A DNA stretch of 64,000 bases from Silvania hatchlandensis (GCF_025564065.1 NZ_JAMGZK010000054.1:248001-312000); one strand, 5' to 3'. Positions 8,636 to 17,770 are shown, numbered from the stretch's first letter. Notes: generated from the sequence alone by a model not told the origin. A program made the numbers and translations.

Positions 8636-9994
8636 TTAATATGCACGCAGCGTTTTAAACACCGAGGCCAGCTTGCTGGCATCTTTAATGCCAGGCTGCG
8701 CCTCAACGCCTGAATTGAAATCGAGACCTGCGCAGCCTGCTTTGGCGGCTTCGACGCAGTTATCCGGGCTTAAACCACCGGCGAGCAGGACATTGTCCAG
8801 CTTCTCACCGTTGAGCAGCGACCAGTCAAAACGTTGTCCGCTGCCGCCCTGGCCGTTATCCAGAACATATTTATCCACCTGCTGGAGCGTACGGGACGGC
8901 AGAGTGTCGCTGACGCTGAGCGCTTTCCAGATTTGCACCTGCGGGGCCAGGACGGCGCGCAGAGCATCGATATAAGCTTGATCTTCGCTGCCGTGCAGTT
9001 GAACGGCGGCAAGTGACAGCGCCTCGGCGCGGGCAGCAACCGCAGCGATTGCCGCGTTGCGGAACACCCCCACATAGCGTAACGGCGCGGCGGCCATCAC
9101 TTGACGAGCCTGTGGCTCGGTAACGTTGCGCGGGGAGGACTCAACAAAAATCAGCCCACCGTAAATGGCCCCGGCTTCATGTGCCGCGACGGCATCTTCC
9201 GGGCGCGTCAGGCCGCACACTTTATTCTCACCCAGCAGCACGCGACGTACCGCAGCACCCAGATCGGCCTGCTCCATCATCGCGGAGCCAATCAGAAAGC
9301 CGTTGGCGAAGTGGCTTAGCTCACGAACCTGGGCATAGGTATTAATCCCCGACTCGCTGATCACCGTGACGCCCGCGCCCAGACGCGGCGCCAGCTGGCG
9401 GGTGCGATTCAGGTCGATAGAGAGATCGCGCAGGTCACGGTTATTAATACCCACCACCCTGGCCTCCAGCGCGATAGCCCGCTCCAGTTCCTCTTCGTTG
9501 CTCACTTCGGTCAGCACGCCCATGTTCAGGCTGTGTGCCACGGCAGCAAGCTGGCGATACTGTCCGTCATCCAACACTGAGAGCATCAGCAGGCAGGCGT
9601 CGGCCTGATAAAAACGCGCCAGCCAGATTTGATACGCGTCGATAATAAAGTCTTTACACAAGATTGGCTGCGGGGCGATCCCGCTAACCACCGGCAGAAA
9701 ATCGAAACTGCCCTGAAAATACTTCTCATCCGTCAGCACCGAAATCGCCGACGCATGGTGCTTATACACGGCGGCAATCTGCGCCGGGTCGAAATCATCG
9801 CGGATCACCCCTTTTGATGGGGAGGCTTTTTTGCACTCCAGGATAAACGCAGTGCGTGCACCCTGCAGGGCATCATAAAAACGGCGGCTGCTCGGCACGA
9901 CGTCGTTCTGGAAGCTGGCGAGCGGTTGCTGCTGTTTGCGCGCCTCAACCCAGATGGCCTTATCGGCAACGATTTTCGCTAACACGGTCTGCAT
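8636..9994 (-). CDS. trpC: Bifunctional IGPS / PRA isomerase
   Basis: Fusion of indole-3-glycerol-phosphate synthase (residues 1 to ~255) and phosphoribosylanthranilate isomerase (~256-452); E. coli TrpC is 453 residues. Visible IGPS signatures are [12 protein letters not shown] and [10 protein letters not shown]. The PRAI half starts at [11 protein letters not shown] with its catalytic Cys and includes [11 protein letters not shown] with the catalytic Asp. Good ribosome site (GAGGA). The gap to trpB is 10 nt. Confidence 0.98.
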   Translation of the reverse strand: MQTVLAKIVADKAIWVEARKQQQPLASFQNDVVPSSRRFYDALQGARTAFILECKKASPSKGVIRDDFDPAQIAAVYKHHASAISVLTDEKYFQGSFDFLPVVSGIAPQPILCKDFIIDAYQIWLARFYQADACLLMLSVLDDGQYRQLAAVAHSLNMGVLTEVSNEEELERAIALEARVVGINNRDLRDLSIDLNRTRQLAPRLGAGVTVISESGINTYAQVRELSHFANGFLIGSAMMEQADLGAAVRRVLLGENKVCGLTRPEDAVAAHEAGAIYGGLIFVESSPRNVTEPQARQVMAAAPLRYVGVFRNAAIAAVAARAEALSLAAVQLHGSEDQAYIDALRAVLAPQVQIWKALSVSDTLPSRTLQQVDKYVLDNGQGGSGQRFDWSLLNGEKLDNVLLAGGLSPDNCVEAAKAGCAGLDFNSGVEAQPGIKDASKLASVFKTLRAY

Positions 9995-9997
9995 TTT

Positions 9998-11593
9998 TTA
10001 TCCTCTTGCCGCAAGTGCGGTCACCCGGTCGTACGCTGCGCCTGAGCGCAGCACATCCATCACGGTACGCGCGTTTTCCTGTAAATCTTCTTCACCGTGC
10101 AGACGCATCAGCATGGCGACGTTGGCGGCCACTGCGGCCTCATGCGCGGGTTCACCTTTACCTTGTAACAGGCGCGTCAGAATGTCACGGTTTTCTTCCG
10201 GGGTGCCGCCTGCCAGCTCCTGCTGGTGATACGGGGTTAATCCAAAGTCTGCCGCTTCCAGCTGATAACTTTTTATTTCGCCGTTGTGCAGCTCGGCCAC
10301 CAGGGTCGGCGCATGCAGAGACACTTCATCCATGCCACCGCTGTGCACAACCGCAGCGCGCTGATAGCCCAGCACGCGCAGGGTTTCGGCAATCGGCAGT
10401 ACCAGCTCCGGGCTGTAGACGCCAATCAGCGCCAGCGGCGGGTGAGCCGGATTAATCAGCGGGCCAAGCACGTTAAACAGGGTGCGGGTTTTCAGCTGCT
10501 GGCGTACCGGCATCGCATGGCGGAATCCGGTGTGATATTTCGGCGCAAACAGGAAGCAGACGCCCAGATCGTCCAGCGCATCGCGGGATTTCTCGGCATT
10601 CATCTCCAGATTGATCCCGAAGGCGGCCAGCAGATCCGACGAGCCGGAACGACTGGACACGCTGCGGTTGCCGTGTTTCGCCACTTTCATGCCACAGGCG
10701 GCGGCGACAAAGGCGCTGGCGGTAGAGATGTTGATGCTGTTGCTGCCGTCACCGCCGGTGCCGACGATGTCGGCGAACAGGTAGTCAGGACGCGGGAAGG
10801 GGGCGGCGTTTTCCAACAGGGCGGTGGCCGCACCGGCAATCTCCTGCGGTTGTTCACCGCGCACTTTCATGCTCACCAGCGCGGCAGCAAGCTGCTCAGG
10901 TTTCAGCTCGCCACGCACCACGGCAGAGAACAGCTGATGGCTCTCCTGCTGGCTCAGGGTCTGCGCCTGGTACAGTTTTTCCAGAATTGGCTGCAGGCTG
11001 TTGGTCTGCTCCAGTTTCTGCAGCGCCCAGTTGAGGGTTTGCTCCAGCAGACGCGCGCCTTGCGAGGTCAGAATCGATTCCGGATGAAACTGCAAACCGC
11101 ACACCCTGTCGGCGTCGTGACGCACGGCCATCACCATTCCGTTGTAGTGGGCATTGATGGTCAGACCCGCCGGGATATTGCTCCCGACCAGTGAGTGATA
11201 GCGTGCCACCGGCAGCGGATTCATCAGCCCGGCAAACATCGCCTGGCCGTCGTGTTCAATGCTGGAGGCTTTGCCGTGGAGGATCTCACCGGCCTGGCCA
11301 ACATAGCCGCCGTAGGCTTCGACTATGGCCTGGTGACCCAGACAGATGCCAATGATCGGCAGCTTGCCGCGCATGCGGGTGAGGAGTTCCGGCATACAGC
11401 CCGCTTCGCTTGGCGCGCCTGGCCCAGGGGAGAGCATCAGCACCGGGTTTTGCATGGTGCCCAGACGCTCAATTAAGGTTTGCGCCGGAACATGGTTACG
11501 GTAAATCACCACGTTATGGCCGTTAGCACGCAGCTGATCCGCCAGGTTATAGGTAAATGAGTCGATATTATCGAGCAGCAGAATGTCAGCCAT
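9998..11593 (-). CDS. trpD: Anthranilate synthase component II / anthranilate phosphoribosyltransferase
   Basis: TrpGD fusion of 531 residues. The N-terminal ~195 residues are a class I glutamine amidotransferase with the Cys nucleophile in [11 protein letters not shown]. The remainder is anthranilate phosphoribosyltransferase with the PRPP-binding [14 protein letters not shown]. It supplies ammonia to TrpE and then attaches ribose phosphate to anthranilate. The ATG overlaps the trpE stop (TGATG), consistent with coupled translation. The 3-nt spacing to trpC is tight. Confidence 0.98.
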   Translation of the reverse strand: MADILLLDNIDSFTYNLADQLRANGHNVVIYRNHVPAQTLIERLGTMQNPVLMLSPGPGAPSEAGCMPELLTRMRGKLPIIGICLGHQAIVEAYGGYVGQAGEILHGKASSIEHDGQAMFAGLMNPLPVARYHSLVGSNIPAGLTINAHYNGMVMAVRHDADRVCGLQFHPESILTSQGARLLEQTLNWALQKLEQTNSLQPILEKLYQAQTLSQQESHQLFSAVVRGELKPEQLAAALVSMKVRGEQPQEIAGAATALLENAAPFPRPDYLFADIVGTGGDGSNSINISTASAFVAAACGMKVAKHGNRSVSSRSGSSDLLAAFGINLEMNAEKSRDALDDLGVCFLFAPKYHTGFRHAMPVRQQLKTRTLFNVLGPLINPAHPPLALIGVYSPELVLPIAETLRVLGYQRAAVVHSGGMDEVSLHAPTLVAELHNGEIKSYQLEAADFGLTPYHQQELAGGTPEENRDILTRLLQGKGEPAHEAAVAANVAMLMRLHGEEDLQENARTVMDVLRSGAAYDRVTALAARG

Positions 11594-13155
11594 CAGAAAA
11601 TCTCCTGTGCGTGATGGGCAGTCGCAATGGCGCGCAGTACCGCTCGGGCTTTATTGCGGGTTTCGTCAGCTTCAGACTGCGGAACCGAATCCAGAACAAT
11701 GCCAGCCCCGGCCTGGACGGTGGCGATCCCCTCTTCAACGTAGGCGGAGCGGATCACGATGCAGGTATCCAGATCGCCGTGCGCCGTGAAGTAGCCGACT
11801 GCGCCGCCATAGCTGCCGCGACGACGGCCTTCGGCTTGGGCGATAAGCTGCATGGCGCGCACTTTTGGCGCCCCGCTCAGGGTGCCCATGTTCATGCAGG
11901 CGCGGTAAGCGTGCAGCACATCCAGATCGCGACGCAGTTCCCCCACCACGCGGGAGACCAGGTGCATCACGAAGGAGTAGCGGTCCACTTTGGTTAAGTC
12001 GGCCACGTAGCGGCTGCCCGGGGTGCAGATGCGCGCCAGATCGTTACGCGCCAGGTCAACCAGCATCAGGTGCTCGGACATCTCTTTCTGGTCGGTTCGC
12101 ATTTCAAGCTCAATGCGGCTGTCAAGATCGCGATCCAGCGAGCCGTCGGCGTGGCGACCACGCGGGCGGGTGCCGGCAATCGGATAGATTTCAATCTGGC
12201 GGCTGGTGGCGTCGTACTTCAGGGAGCTCTCCGGCGAGGCGCCGAACAGCGTAAAATCGTTATCCTGCATAAAGAACATGTAGGGGCTGGGATTGCTTTT
12301 CTTCAGCACGTCATAGGCTGCCAGCGGGGACGGGCAGGGCAGCGAAAAGCGGCGAGAAGGTACCACCTGGAAAATCTCGCCCGCGCGAATCGCTTTTTGC
12401 ATCTGGCGGACCACTACGCCAAACTCATCGTCCGTCTGGCTACAGTCGGTGCGCATCTGCTCTACGCGCTGGACCGGCAGCTCTGACGGGGCTTCGTTCA
12501 TCTGCTCCTGCAACTGCGCGATACGCTGTTCGAGGCGCTGTTTCTCGCCTTGCAGCGGCGTAAACAGGCTGGCCTGAATGCGGGTAGATTTTTTCTGGTG
12601 GTCGATCACCAGTAAAGTTTCGGCGAGATAGAAGCAGTAGTCCGGGCAGCGATTTCCCTGCTCCAGTTCAGGCAGCGCTTCAAAACCGGCCACCAGGTCG
12701 TAGGCAAACAGCCCGCCAAAGAACATCGCTTCCCGCTCGTTTTCCGGCACGTTGACCAGGTTCTGCAGCAGGCGGAAGGCGTCAAACACCGACAGTGAGC
12801 ACAGGCGCGCGTCTTCATCGAGCAGCTGGCTGACCGGCGGGAAGTGCAGAATACGGGCATCCGGACGGGGTTCATTTTCAATGCCTGCCGGCAGGACGCC
12901 ATCAAGCAATGGAAGCAGCGCCGCACCGTTTTCGGACAGAGCCTGCAGGGTAACGGTGTTGCCCAGCGCGGTGATGCGCAGGGCACTGTCGACCAGCAGC
13001 AGACTTTTCAGATCGTCTTTGCTGTCGATATCCGCCGATTCCAGCAGCAGCGTGGCAGGGCGCGCGCCGCAGACCTGATGGAACAGCGCCGTAGGGTTGT
13101 GGCGATACGCCGCCTCACGGGTCAGCAATTCGAGGGTAGGTTTGGCTGTTTGCAT
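11593..13155 (-). CDS. trpE: Anthranilate synthase component I
   Basis: 520-residue chorismate-using enzyme, first committed step of Trp synthesis. The feedback-inhibition LLES element is visible near residue 37 (TLLLESAD). The chorismate-binding C-terminal half contains [14 protein letters not shown] and [15 protein letters not shown]. First structural gene after the trpL leader, within the family's usual length. Regulated by TrpR and attenuation as the upstream sequence shows. Confidence 0.98.
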   Translation of the reverse strand: MQTAKPTLELLTREAAYRHNPTALFHQVCGARPATLLLESADIDSKDDLKSLLLVDSALRITALGNTVTLQALSENGAALLPLLDGVLPAGIENEPRPDARILHFPPVSQLLDEDARLCSLSVFDAFRLLQNLVNVPENEREAMFFGGLFAYDLVAGFEALPELEQGNRCPDYCFYLAETLLVIDHQKKSTRIQASLFTPLQGEKQRLEQRIAQLQEQMNEAPSELPVQRVEQMRTDCSQTDDEFGVVVRQMQKAIRAGEIFQVVPSRRFSLPCPSPLAAYDVLKKSNPSPYMFFMQDNDFTLFGASPESSLKYDATSRQIEIYPIAGTRPRGRHADGSLDRDLDSRIELEMRTDQKEMSEHLMLVDLARNDLARICTPGSRYVADLTKVDRYSFVMHLVSRVVGELRRDLDVLHAYRACMNMGTLSGAPKVRAMQLIAQAEGRRRGSYGGAVGYFTAHGDLDTCIVIRSAYVEEGIATVQAGAGIVLDSVPQSEADETRNKARAVLRAIATAHHAQEIF

Positions 13156-13179
13156 TATGTTGTTCTCTTTATTCTGTTC

Positions 13180-13250
13180 AAAAAAAGGCCCGCTCAGTGG
13201 CGGGCCAGGTATCTGTATGCTTTACGCAGACGTGCGACACTGCCCGACAA
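13180..13250 (-). promoter_or_regulatory. trp attenuator
   Basis: Downstream of trpL the terminator hairpin GGCCCGC/GCGGGCC (13187-13193 with 13200-13206) is followed by seven U's in the transcript. The upstream segment from 13207 can form the competing antiterminator. Layout is the same as in E. coli trp attenuation. Confidence 0.9.
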
Positions 13251-13295
13251 TCAGGATGTGCGCCACCAGCTGTGCAGAGTGAATTGTGCGGTCAT
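13251..13295 (-). CDS. trpL: trp operon leader peptide
   Basis: 14-codon leader MTAQFTLHSWWRTS with the tandem Trp codons (TGG TGG) at codons 10-11. Ribosome stalling at these codons when charged tRNA-Trp is scarce prevents the terminator from forming. The N-terminal half differs from the E. coli peptide ([14 protein letters not shown]), while WWRTS is kept. A GAGG ribosome site precedes the ATG at 13293-13295. Confidence 0.95.
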   Translation of the reverse strand: MTAQFTLHSWWRTS

Positions 13296-13320
13296 GGACA
13301 GATACCTCGTTGAGTGAACT

Positions 13321-13357
13321 TGCGTACTAGTTAACTAGTTCGATGGCCTAATGTCAA
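13321..13357 (-). promoter_or_regulatory. trp promoter and TrpR operator
   Basis: Reverse strand shows -35 TTGACA (13352-13357), a 17-bp spacer and -10 TTAACT (13329-13334). The -10 lies inside the palindromic TrpR operator CGAACTAGTTAACTAGTACG (13323-13342), as in E. coli. Confidence 0.95.
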
Positions 13358-13433
13358 CCCCCCGATTTCAGAATTTCACCACATGCCGCTATTATGGCGG
13401 CGCAGATATTGACGATCAGTGACGGGAGCCGCT

Positions 13434-14315
13434 TTGAGCGACACGAATTACGCAGTGATTTATGATTTACACAGCCACACGCAGGCCTCTGATGGCCTGC
13501 TCACACCCGAAGCCCTCGTCCACCGCGCCCATGAGATGCGCGTCGGCACGCTGGCGATCACCGATCACGATACCACCGAGGCGATTGCCCCGGCGCGGGC
13601 TGAAATTACCCGTAGCGGTTTGCCGCTTACCCTGATAGCGGGGGTGGAGATTTCGACCGTCTGGGAAAACCACGAAATTCATATCGTCGGGTTGAATATT
13701 GATATTGAGAACCCGGCCATGCGCGCATTTCTTGAAAAGCAGAAGGTGCGTCGGACGCTGCGGGCCGAACTTATCGCCGAACGTCTGGACAAAGCCCATA
13801 TTCCCGGTGCATGGGAAGGGGCCCTGAGTCTGGCAAATGGCGGCGCGGTGACCCGCGCACACTTTGCCCGTTTTCTGGTCGCACAAGGCAAGGCGAATAA
13901 CATCGCCGACGTGTTTAAAAAGTACCTCGCACGGGGGAAAACCGGATACGTTCCACCCCAGTGGTGTACAATAGAACAAGCTGTTGATGTCATTCATCAT
14001 TCTGGCGGCAAGGCGGTGCTGGCCCATCCGGCGCGGTATAACCTTTCTGCCAAATGGCTGAAACGTCTGCTGGCGTACTTCGCCGAACAGGGCGGTGACG
14101 CGATGGAAGTCGCGCAGTGCCAGCAGGCGCCCAACGAGCGCAGTCAACTGGCTGAGTATGCCCGCCAGTATGGGCTCTTTGCCTCCCAGGGCTCCGATTT
14201 CCATCAGCCTTGTCCATGGATCGAGCTGGGACGCAAACTCTGGTTACCCGCAGGTGTAGAGCCGGTGTGGCAACTCTGGGAACAGCCGACGCCAATTGAA
14301 GAGAGGGAAGTATGA
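13434..14315 (+). CDS. rnm: RNase AM (5'-3' exonuclease, PHP family)
   Basis: 293 residues from a TTG start at 13434 (MSDTNYAVIYDLHSHT), exactly the E. coli YciV/Rnm length. A GTG at 13419 is also in frame, but GGGAG at 13424-13428 points to the TTG. The PHP metal motifs DLHSHTQASDG and AITDHDTTE are present. E. coli Rnm matures the 5' ends of 5S, 16S and 23S rRNA and degrades short RNAs. Divergent from the trp operon; stop overlaps the yciO start (ATGA). Confidence 0.92.
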   Translation: MSDTNYAVIYDLHSHTQASDGLLTPEALVHRAHEMRVGTLAITDHDTTEAIAPARAEITRSGLPLTLIAGVEISTVWENHEIHIVGLNIDIENPAMRAFLEKQKVRRTLRAELIAERLDKAHIPGAWEGALSLANGGAVTRAHFARFLVAQGKANNIADVFKKYLARGKTGYVPPQWCTIEQAVDVIHHSGGKAVLAHPARYNLSAKWLKRLLAYFAEQGGDAMEVAQCQQAPNERSQLAEYARQYGLFASQGSDFHQPCPWIELGRKLWLPAGVEPVWQLWEQPTPIEEREV

Positions 14316-14932
14316 GTCAATTTTTCTATATCCATCCTGACAATCCGCAGCCGCGTTTGATCAATCAGGCCGTGGAGATCGTGCGTAAGGGCGGGGTCAT
14401 TGTCTATCCGACAGATTCTGGCTACGCGCTGGGCTGTAAGATCGAAGATAAAGGCGCGATGGAGCGTATCTGCCGGATCCGTCACATTCCGAACGGGCAT
14501 AACTTCACCCTGATGTGCCGCGATCTTTCGGAGCTGTCGACATACTCCTACGTGGATAACGTGGCATTTCGCCTGATCAAAAATAATACGCCAGGGAATT
14601 ACACCTTTATTCTCAAGGGTACCAAAGAGGTACCGCGCCGCCTGCTGCAGGAAAAACGCAAAACCATCGGCATGCGCGTGCCGTCGAACCCGATAGCCCA
14701 GTCACTGCTGGAGGTGCTCGGTGAGCCGATGCTGTCGACATCCCTGATGCTGCCGGGCAGCGAATTTACCGAGTCCGATCCGGAAGAGATTAAAGACCGC
14801 CTCGAGAAGCAGGTGGATTTGATTATTCACGGCGGCTATCTCGGCCAGCAGCCCACCACGGTGATTGATTTAACGGAAGATGCGCCGGTGGTCGTGCGTG
14901 AAGGTGTGGGTGACGTTAAACCTTTCTTGTAA
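14312..14932 (+). CDS. yciO: YciO, Sua5/YrdC-domain protein
   Basis: 206-residue single-domain member of the Sua5/YciO/YrdC family, the same length as E. coli YciO. The nucleotide-binding motif KGGVIVYPTDSGYALGC is visible near residue 28. Relatives make threonylcarbamoyl-AMP for tRNA t6A37; YciO's own role in vivo is less clear. The 4-nt overlap with rnm implies one transcript. In E. coli the next genes are yciQ and rluB; here a foreign island intervenes. Confidence 0.92.
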   Translation: MSQFFYIHPDNPQPRLINQAVEIVRKGGVIVYPTDSGYALGCKIEDKGAMERICRIRHIPNGHNFTLMCRDLSELSTYSYVDNVAFRLIKNNTPGNYTFILKGTKEVPRRLLQEKRKTIGMRVPSNPIAQSLLEVLGEPMLSTSLMLPGSEFTESDPEEIKDRLEKQVDLIIHGGYLGQQPTTVIDLTEDAPVVVREGVGDVKPFL

Positions 14933-14989
14933 AGGTGGAAACGAGGCCATCATTATAGCGGTAATTTCTCCGCTATTATGACCCTATTC

Positions 14990-15005
14990 GACTCCTGTGA
15001 AGGCG
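14990..15005. repeat. Left direct repeat flanking the PAAR island
   Basis: GACTCCTGTGAAGGCG recurs as GACGCCTGTGAAGGCG at 17737-17752, one mismatch in 16 and 12 contiguous identical bases (14994-15005). The right copy lies in the rluB 5' leader. Together they bound the whole insertion. Confidence 0.7.
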
Positions 15006-15043
15006 CACAAGTAAAATAAAAAAATTGTAAATCAATCTGTTGT

Positions 15044-15092
15044 AGCACCGCTAAAGCTGTCACGTATGTTGCGTGACAGCTTTAGCGGTGCT
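15044..15092. repeat. 21-bp perfect inverted repeat
   Basis: Arm 15044-15064 (AGCACCGCTAAAGCTGTCAC plus G) is the exact reverse complement of 15072-15092, with a 7-nt loop. The short T-run after it (CTTTG) makes it a weak intrinsic terminator at best. It may be a mobile-element end, a recombination site or a strong transcription barrier between yciO and the island. Confidence 0.75.
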
Positions 15093-15299
15093 TTGTATCA
15101 TCCCTTTTATGCACATCATTTTCGAGTCTGTAACAGGCTTCACTGTTGACATAACCCTGATGAAATCGCCTAACGATTGTGCACAGTGGTGTCTTACCAC
15201 CAACGGGCAATAAAACTTCTGTTTTACGAAATCTGGGAAGGAACAGCCGCTGCATGCTGATAGAACAGATGGAAATTTGTAGGATTAGGTATCAAATGT

Positions 15300-15321
15300 A
15301 AGCCAGCATGATTGCTGGCTT
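15300..15321. terminator. Terminator-like hairpin after the immunity gene
   Basis: AAGCCAGC (15300-15307) pairs with GCTGGCTT (15314-15321). It lies 11 bp beyond the stop of the leftward small membrane protein gene. Confidence 0.6.
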
Positions 15322-15332
15322 GTTTTGGGAGC

Positions 15333-15725
15333 TTATCGGAAGTACAGAACAGATCCGGCGATAACGATTGATAGCAAACCGAGAAGAGAGAAACCGTACT
15401 CGGCAATAAACCAGGTTTTGAGATGGGGCGATAATCCCCGAATGAAGGCAACATCATCATTGGTACTGTCTACTGAGCTTTTACCAAAGATCAATGGATT
15501 CACGATAAAGTTGATTTTCGCTGCATAACCTGTGCTAAATCCTATGGAATCAGCGTTGTCGAAGATAATCGCCCCAGCCGGGAGATAACCAAACTTTTCT
15601 TTATACAGAGCACAGATCGCGGAGAAACGCTTTTTGTTGAGAGATGAAAGCACCGCTACAGCTACACCGCAAACAAGGCTTAACCCTCCAAACCCGCAGA
15701 TAATCACATCTGATAGAGTGAGCAT
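15333..15725 (-). CDS. Small membrane protein, putative immunity to the PAAR effector
   Basis: 130 residues with two clear hydrophobic segments, near residues 4-27 (LSDVIICGFGGLSLVCGVAV) and 107-128 (EYGFSLLGLLSIVIAGSVLY). About 75 soluble residues lie between them. I do not recognise a named family. Its ATG follows the TAA of the upstream effector gene with no gap, and its ribosome site (GAGG) lies inside the effector's last codons, so the two must be co-expressed. Effectors that act on membranes commonly have membrane-embedded immunity proteins, which supports that role by inference. Codon use and GC content look lower than in flanking core genes. Confidence 0.65.
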   Translation of the reverse strand: MLTLSDVIICGFGGLSLVCGVAVAVLSSLNKKRFSAICALYKEKFGYLPAGAIIFDNADSIGFSTGYAAKINFIVNPLIFGKSSVDSTNDDVAFIRGLSPHLKTWFIAEYGFSLLGLLSIVIAGSVLYFR

Positions 15726-17129
15726 TTATTTAACAACCTCATAAATTTTCTCACCTGTAAATTCCCCGACGTTGCTACCAACCTCACCGACACCATAACC
15801 AACTGCACCTGACACGATTACACCACAAGCTAACGCGCCAACGGCTCCGACTTCTATGGTTAAAGCGCCGAGCACTACCGAACATGCCGCTGTAGCACCA
15901 CTATACACTGCTGAGGAAGTGTAAATACCCGCAGCAGTACCAACGCTAAATCCGCCGACCTGAGTAAATGCCGCTTTTTCACAATCGTTTCCTACAGTGC
16001 AGGCTTCATAAACTTTGTCCAGCCTGTTAGCGCCATCGAGAGTAATACCAACATAGCCAACTGCTTTCATCATCTTCACGTATTTGGCTGCGTTTTCCAT
16101 AAAGGTGGCGTAGCCCTCAATGTCAGAAACCCCCGTCTGATTCCAGCGATGAGTGATTGAACGGGTTGAAAGCCCTAACGCACGCTTTATATCTGGATAA
16201 TCTTGCAACGCGAGCTTATGGAGGGTGAAATCGCTAAGGATTCCATTAAGTTCGCTGAATAGTTGCCGTCTCTGAACATAAAACTGCTCACTTATCAGTG
16301 ATCGGCTGGTTATGTACTGATTTTTGTATGCCTGTTGAATCCTGGTGAGCACACTTTCGATCTTTTCGAAGTATTTCCCCGCAGCATCTGAGGCAATCCC
16401 TGCAGTCGTACTGGCGCGAGAAGTAAAGAGATCAATGGTGTCTTTATGTTTATGTAAGAAGGTAGCTTCTTGCATAGTCAGCGGTTCTAATGCTGCATCA
16501 ACTCGCGCTTTCGCGGCTTTCATGTGTGCAATCTGTTCGTCATCCTGCTTTTTAGGATCAACCAGAAGCATAATAGAACCGGCTTTATAGCTTTTATTTG
16601 CACCGTTTAGCGTAGCGAATAGCTCTTTGGCTCCTGCTGGTGGATTCTCAGTGAATAGCAAACGTTGCCAGGCTTCTGTAGTACCGCCATAGGGAAGAAC
16701 AGCAAAACCTGCATCGATACCTGTTTTCTTCTTCGCTGTCTGTGCGTGCTGTATTGGGTCAGTATCTGGATGAGCTTTTAGAGTGAGTGAGGTGGATAGT
16801 GGAGCCACAGTCGCTGAGCCTGCATTTCCGAATGCCTGTGGTTCTTCTTTTTCATACATGGGGTAAGCATTAGAGGGGCGTATTTTTGACCTACAGGGGC
16901 ATGAACTGTAGCTATCAAGTGACCCTGCAACACGTCTGTTATCTGCGCCATCCGTAAAAATCGAGATCCCACCAATAATCTTGTATGTGTTGCCATCTTT
17001 GCCGCATGTTACAGGGTCGCCCTCTTTCGCTATCGGTTTGCCGAAGGCAATGCCCAATGCGGAGCCTACAACAATCTTGCCTCCGCAGGATGTTCTGTCT
17101 CCCTGGCAAAGCACAATTCCTGTCGCCAT
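15726..17129 (-). CDS. PAAR-domain protein, putative T6SS membrane-targeting effector
   Basis: 467 residues. The N-terminal ~85 (MATGIVLCQGDRTSCGGKIV...GDPVTCGKDG) form a PAAR-like domain, the sharp tip that caps the VgrG spike of type VI secretion systems. A linker rich in Pro, Thr and Ala follows, then a largely helical central region (~115-385). The last ~80 residues are glycine- and alanine-rich and hydrophobic, with two or three possible membrane segments at ~390-447 and a short charged tail. This resembles pore-forming or membrane-depolarising effectors; the toxin activity itself is inference. The start has a GAGGG ribosome site. No other T6SS genes occur in the window, so it is an orphan effector. 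GC content is visibly below that of trp and topA. Confidence 0.8.
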   Translation of the reverse strand: MATGIVLCQGDRTSCGGKIVVGSALGIAFGKPIAKEGDPVTCGKDGNTYKIIGGISIFTDGADNRRVAGSLDSYSSCPCRSKIRPSNAYPMYEKEEPQAFGNAGSATVAPLSTSLTLKAHPDTDPIQHAQTAKKKTGIDAGFAVLPYGGTTEAWQRLLFTENPPAGAKELFATLNGANKSYKAGSIMLLVDPKKQDDEQIAHMKAAKARVDAALEPLTMQEATFLHKHKDTIDLFTSRASTTAGIASDAAGKYFEKIESVLTRIQQAYKNQYITSRSLISEQFYVQRRQLFSELNGILSDFTLHKLALQDYPDIKRALGLSTRSITHRWNQTGVSDIEGYATFMENAAKYVKMMKAVGYVGITLDGANRLDKVYEACTVGNDCEKAAFTQVGGFSVGTAAGIYTSSAVYSGATAACSVVLGALTIEVGAVGALACGVIVSGAVGYGVGEVGSNVGEFTGEKIYEVVK

Positions 17130-17291
17130 AAATCCCTCTACTTGTTATGGATATAATCACAGAGGTCATTTTACAAACTCTAACCACATGCACAACAAGT
17201 AGTGGACTTAAACAAAACTGCTTTTCGTAACAGAAGGTTATATGGTTAAGCACGCGCAGTAACGCTTTGATAACTCTCACACAGGGGATGT

Positions 17292-17420
17292 TGACCTGTC
17301 CCCCGTTGATTAATACACCGCGATGTGAGAAATGTCTTCATCAGTCACATGAGGACATCACCATCAAGAAGCGATTTTCCGACTAACAGATCATCAGTAT
17401 CCGCGAGGCTGAAGCCGGGA
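17292..17420 (+). mobile_element. IS3-family remnant (left end and start of orfA)
   Basis: From 17363 the frame reads I-K-K-R-F-S-D-stop-Q-I-I-S-I-R-E-A-E-A-G. This is the start of IS3/IS407-type OrfA (MKKRFSDEQIISILREAEAG) with three lesions: ATG changed to ATC, a Glu codon to TAA, and one Leu codon lost. TGACCTGTCCCCCGTTGA at 17292 resembles the terminal repeat of that IS group. Nothing of the rest of the transposase remains. Confidence 0.65.
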
Positions 17421-17736
17421 TTTCGGCCCCATAGCCCTGAATTTTGAGTTTGAACTCTCCACGGTTCATCGTTCCATTCTGCACAAGGGGAATGAAAGGG
17501 CGGCTCTGATTCATGATCACTTCGGCTTGCTTTTTGGCTGTTAGTACCAAGACTCAGATGCAACAAAACTTGTTGAATCATTTAGTCTAAAGTTAGTGTA
17601 ATATGTGCGCCCACGAATCATTGTGTGTGACAGCTTGTGTAACATATTGTTTGCCATGCTGTGTACCATGAAATAGTTACATATCAGTGAGTTAAGCTGC
17701 TGTTGATGCTAACTCGTTGTTCTTGAAAGTATACCA

Positions 17737-17752
17737 GACGCCTGTGAAGGCG
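17737..17752. repeat. Right direct repeat flanking the PAAR island
   Basis: GACGCCTGTGAAGGCG, partner of 14990-15005. It lies 18 bp before the rluB start codon. Confidence 0.7.
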
Positions 17753-17770
17753 ACACCTGAAGGAAGCTCA

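Larger units (their letters stand above)
14933..15332. other. Left end of the inserted island, gene-free
   Basis: 400 bp without a supportable gene. A small stem (14955-14961 with 14970-14976) follows yciO. Then come the left flanking direct repeat (14990-15005), a 21-bp perfect inverted repeat (15044-15092), and a terminator-like hairpin for the opposing genes near 15300. Base composition becomes visibly AT-richer from about 15005. Confidence 0.7.
17130..17770. other. Right end of the island, IS remnant and rluB leader
   Basis: About 640 bp without an intact gene. It holds the promoter region of the leftward PAAR gene (17130 to ~17290), a decayed IS3-family end (17292-17420), unassigned AT-rich sequence, and the right direct repeat (17737-17752) inside the rluB leader. 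A 78-codon open frame on the reverse strand (17345-17581) resembles nothing I recognise. Confidence 0.65.

Noticed and set aside
10286-11194. Open frame of 302 codons on the plus strand
   Set aside because: Antisense to trpD, composition rich in His/Arg/Gln typical of mirror frames.
17345-17581. 78-codon open frame on the minus strand in the island
   Set aside because: Opposes the IS remnant, has no ribosome site and no recognisable sequence.
15073-17636. GTGACAGCTT present at 15073 and again at 17627 as island end repeats
   Set aside because: Only 10 bp, and one copy is an arm of the 21-bp inverted repeat; too short to separate from chance.
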